This document shows positions 5,418 through 8,243 of a stretch of DNA of 8,243 nucleotides, piece after piece (the stretch's first letter is position 1; every line of letters begins with the position of its first letter). The notes beneath the pieces are model-generated. The model was not told where the DNA came from, made no database searches, and saw only the letters and a program-made list of their open reading frames with translations. The position numbers and the translations under genes were made by a program. Location of the stretch: contig NVTC01000007.1 in the NCBI GenBank assembly GCA_002732905.1, positions 28,172-36,414 on the forward strand. The letters run 5' to 3'. Origin of the DNA: Robiginitomaculum sp. (GTDB lineage: Bacteria; Pseudomonadota; Alphaproteobacteria; Caulobacterales; Maricaulaceae).

Positions 5418-8243
5418 CCGCGCACCAAGATTTTGAGAGTTTGTTCCACAGTGTTTAACCGAACTTCTGGATCATGCAAAACTGCAGGAACAAAAATGGT
5501 TTGGTCAGGCCGCAGACGCCAATTTGGATGCGACTGCATGGCCCCCATAACCACAGCAGGGTCTTTGATGTCTTCATGGCGGAATGTAAAGACGGCTCCC
5601 TTAGGCCCCGCGTCAATTTTAGCGACCTTAGCGGCGCGAGCAAGACGCTTAATCGACATAACTTGCAATAGATAATGCACTTCTTGCGGCAATGGCCCAA
5701 ATCTATCAATAAGTTCAGCCGCAAAGGCATCACCTTCTTGTGCATTTTCTAACTCGGACAAACGGCGGTAGAGAGATAAGCGTACATGCAAATCTTCCAC
5801 ATAAGTATCCGGTATCAAAATAGGTACACCAACATTAACTTGAGGTGACCAAGAGCGGTTGGTGACACTATCATCTTCGCGGAGTTCCGCCACGGCTTCT
5901 TCGAGCATGTGCTGATACAGCTCCACACCCAAATCTTTAATATGGCCAGATTGCTCTTCGCCGAGCGGATTACCGCCCCCGCGCATATCAAGATCGTGAC
6001 TGGCCAGAGAAAACCCTGCGCCCAATGTATCGAGAGACTGCAATATCTTCAGACGTTGTAATGCCCCCTTGGTCATAATATGTTGTTCGGGGGTTGATAG
6101 ATAAGCATAAGCCCGCACTTTAGAACGCCCTACCCGCCCGCGCATTTGGTAAAGTTGCGCCAGACCAAAACGGTCTGCTCGGTAAATAACCATGGTATTG
6201 GCCGCAGGTATATCCAGCCCGCTTTCAATAATAGATGTTGAGAGCAGCACATCATATTTATGGTCATAAAATGCAGTCATCACATCTTCAAGTGCAGATG
6301 GTTTCATCTGGCCGTGGGCCATGACATAGCTAACCTCCGGAACATGCTCGGCCAGAAAATCTTCACAACGACGTAAATCTGCAATCCGCGGTACAACAAA
6401 AAAACTTTGTCCGCCCCTATACCGTTCACGCAACAATGCTTCACGCAATATCACCGGATCCCACGGCGTGATATATGTCCGTACTGCCAGCCGGTCCACA
6501 GGTGGTGTTGCAATGAGAGATAAATCACGGATACCGGAAAGCGCCATCTGTAAGGTACGCGGTATGGGCGTCGCAGTCAGCGTTAGTACATGAATATTTG
6601 CCCGCAGAGCTTTCAGCCGTTCTTTGTGGCTTACCCCGAAACGTTGTTCTTCATCGACTACCAACAGCCCAAGATCGGAAAACTTTATGGTCTTGGCTAG
6701 CAAAGCGTGGGTGCCAATAATAATATCGCACTGACCCGACGCTAATTCTTCGCGTGCGACTTTGGCATCTTTAGTGTTTACGAGCCGTGACAATTGCCTA
6801 ATTTTTATAGGGAGACCTTTGAACCGTTCCGTAAAGGTAGCAAAATGTTGGCGGGTCAATACCGTCGTCGGGGCAACAATGGCAACCTGTTGCCCGCTCA
6901 TAGCCATGAGATAAGCCGCCCGCAAAGCCACCTCCGTCTTACCAAACCCGACATCACCACATACCAACCTATCCATAGGACGTCCGCTGGTTAAATCTCT
7001 AACTACGTCTTCGATGGTATTCATCTGATCTTCGGTTTCCACATAAGGGAAACGAGCACAAAATTCCGCATATTCTCCGAAATTTACTTCAACAGGATCA
7101 CAAGTTTTAAGCGCGCGAGCAGCAGCAATTTTAATCAACCGCCCCGCCATGTCTTTTAGGCGTTGTTTAGCTTTGGCCTTACGGGATTGCCACGCCGTAC
7201 TGCCGAGCCTGTCCAAGACCGGGTTTTCACTAGCGGCCCCATAGCGCGATAGAAGTTCAATGTTTTCAACAGGTAAGTATAATGTGCTACCACCTGCATA
7301 CTCGATCTCAAGACAATCGTGAGGCGCATCCTGCACCGGTAAAGTCTTGAGGCCTCTATACTGGCCAAGACCGTGATCAATATGAATAACCAAATCACCT
7401 TCGGACAGCGCAGAAACTTCGGCGATAAAATTCTTGCCCTTATGACGGCGTCCCCGCCGCACCAATCGATCACCGAGAATGTCTTGCTCGCTGAGGACAC
7501 TAAGGTCACCAAAAGTAAATCCGTTCTCTATAGGCAAGACAATGCGTTTAATATGCCCCGGAACCAGCTTGGCTATGTCGGTCGCTACATCAATGGAACC
7601 GATAACAAGATCATGGTCTGCAAATACACCGCCGAGCCGTTCACTTGAACCGCCCGTCCATGATGCCAGCAAAACTTTTTGACCGGATTTCGCCAATTTC
7701 TTAAGATGCCTAGTCGCAATATCAAAAACATTCACGCCTTCTGTTTGGCGCTCTTTGGAAAAATTACGGGCGCTGGCTGCAGCCATATTCATAGTGTTAT
7801 CTGACAGAGCCAAAGAAAAATTTGAATGCTTGCGTACGATCAAACCAGATAATCTTTCTTCTAGCTCCGCACCCATTAGGTATAATCGTTGCGGCGGTAT
7901 CGCTTTATAGGCGGAAGCTTCTTCTGCATGGCCTTGGCGGGCTTCGAAATAATCGGCTATTAGTTTTTCGCGCTCAACGCCAGCTTCAGTGCTTAATGCA
8001 TCAAACGCCCACAAGGACGTATCTGGAACATAATCAAATAGCGTCTCGACCGTATCAGTGAACAAGGGCAACCAGTGTTCAAGTCCTTGATAACGGATGC
8101 CTTGGCTAACGGCCGCATAAACTGGATCATCACTTAGTCCGCCTCCAAACGCTGCAATATAAGATGTGCGAAATTTGGCTATGCTCACAGGGTTCAGGAA
8201 CACTTCACTAACGGGAGCCAGATCAATACGTTTGTGGGAGGTT
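5414..8243 (-). CDS. mfd: Transcription-repair coupling factor Mfd (5' end outside window)
   Basis: ATP-driven DNA translocase that binds RNA polymerase stalled at lesions, displaces it and recruits UvrA for nucleotide excision repair. 942 codons are visible. The frame is open to the window edge and already reads RIDLAPVSE before the GTG at 8203, so that GTG is internal; some 200 or more N-terminal residues (typical length about 1150) are missing. In order: the end of the UvrB-like region; a CarD-like RNA-polymerase interaction domain (about 7210-7410, EGDLVIHIDHGLGQY); the RecG-like helicase motor with Walker A GDVGFGKT (6935-6958), DEEQ Walker B (6644-6655), TLTATPIPRT motif III and QMRGRVGRS motif VI; the translocation motif RGGGNPLGEEQSG (5945-5983); and the C-terminal TRCF domain. 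All visible motor motifs are intact. The TAG stop overlaps the TAA stop of the convergent GGDEF-like gene, leaving no room for a separate terminator. RecG is excluded by the CarD-like and UvrB-like regions. Confidence 0.98.
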   Translation of the reverse strand, partial: TSHKRIDLAPVSEVFLNPVSIAKFRTSYIAAFGGGLSDDPVYAAVSQGIRYQGLEHWLPLFTDTVETLFDYVPDTSLWAFDALSTEAGVEREKLIADYFEARQGHAEEASAYKAIPPQRLYLMGAELEERLSGLIVRKHSNFSLALSDNTMNMAAASARNFSKERQTEGVNVFDIATRHLKKLAKSGQKVLLASWTGGSSERLGGVFADHDLVIGSIDVATDIAKLVPGHIKRIVLPIENGFTFGDLSVLSEQDILGDRLVRRGRRHKGKNFIAEVSALSEGDLVIHIDHGLGQYRGLKTLPVQDAPHDCLEIEYAGGSTLYLPVENIELLSRYGAASENPVLDRLGSTAWQSRKAKAKQRLKDMAGRLIKIAAARALKTCDPVEVNFGEYAEFCARFPYVETEDQMNTIEDVVRDLTSGRPMDRLVCGDVGFGKTEVALRAAYLMAMSGQQVAIVAPTTVLTRQHFATFTERFKGLPIKIRQLSRLVNTKDAKVAREELASGQCDIIIGTHALLAKTIKFSDLGLLVVDEEQRFGVSHKERLKALRANIHVLTLTATPIPRTLQMALSGIRDLSLIATPPVDRLAVRTYITPWDPVILREALLRERYRGGQSFFVVPRIADLRRCEDFLAEHVPEVSYVMAHGQMKPSALEDVMTAFYDHKYDVLLSTSIIESGLDIPAANTMVIYRADRFGLAQLYQMRGRVGRSKVRAYAYLSTPEQHIMTKGALQRLKILQSLDTLGAGFSLASHDLDMRGGGNPLGEEQSGHIKDLGVELYQHMLEEAVAELREDDSVTNRSWSPQVNVGVPILIPDTYVEDLHVRLSLYRRLSELENAQEGDAFAAELIDRFGPLPQEVHYLLQVMSIKRLARAAKVAKIDAGPKGAVFTFRHEDIKDPAVVMGAMQSHPNWRLRPDQTIFVPAVLHDPEVRLNTVEQTLKILVRG

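Noticed and set aside
7156..7512. 118-codon minus-strand frame inside mfd
   Set aside because: Out of frame with the CarD-like domain of Mfd, which is conserved here; no independent features.
8201..8203. GTG as the start codon of mfd
   Set aside because: The frame continues upstream with residues typical of Mfd (RIDLAPVSE) and the UvrB-like N-terminal region is otherwise missing, so this is an internal valine codon.

Overview
The window looks like chromosomal housekeeping DNA from an alphaproteobacterium of moderate G+C. The grounds are an RNase E with a long charged insertion inside its S1 domain and a C-terminal Gly-Trp-Trp tail, and an AmiC-type amidase gene divergent from rne, an order I recall from alphaproteobacteria. 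I cannot place the order or genus. I see no IS element, prophage, CRISPR array, tRNA or rRNA.

Layout. Positions 1-914 (minus) hold the N-terminal 304 residues of a periplasmic N-acetylmuramoyl-L-alanine amidase (amiC), cut by the left edge. Positions 915-1337 are a long divergent intergenic region, mostly the untranslated leader of rne, with two small hairpins, an AT-rich tandem repeat and a leader reading frame that runs into rne. Positions 1338-3956 (plus) encode full-length RNase E. Positions 3957-4130 hold two strong inverted repeats and a good sigma70-like promoter. Positions 4131-5417 (plus) encode a PleD/PopA-like protein made of two degenerate receiver domains and a degenerate GGDEF domain; the catalytic motif is lost but an RxxD I-site motif remains. 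Positions 5414-8243 (minus) encode the transcription-repair coupling factor Mfd. It converges on the GGDEF-like gene with a 4-nt overlap of stop codons and is cut at its N-terminus by the right edge.

The genes do not form one pathway: septal peptidoglycan hydrolysis (amiC), RNA decay and processing (rne), probable c-di-GMP-linked signalling (the pseudo-GGDEF protein) and DNA repair (mfd). The most interesting items are the catalytically dead REC-REC-GGDEF protein, which looks like a c-di-GMP receptor rather than a synthase, and the rne leader, which has features compatible with post-transcriptional autoregulation. I do not see a clearly new multi-gene system here.
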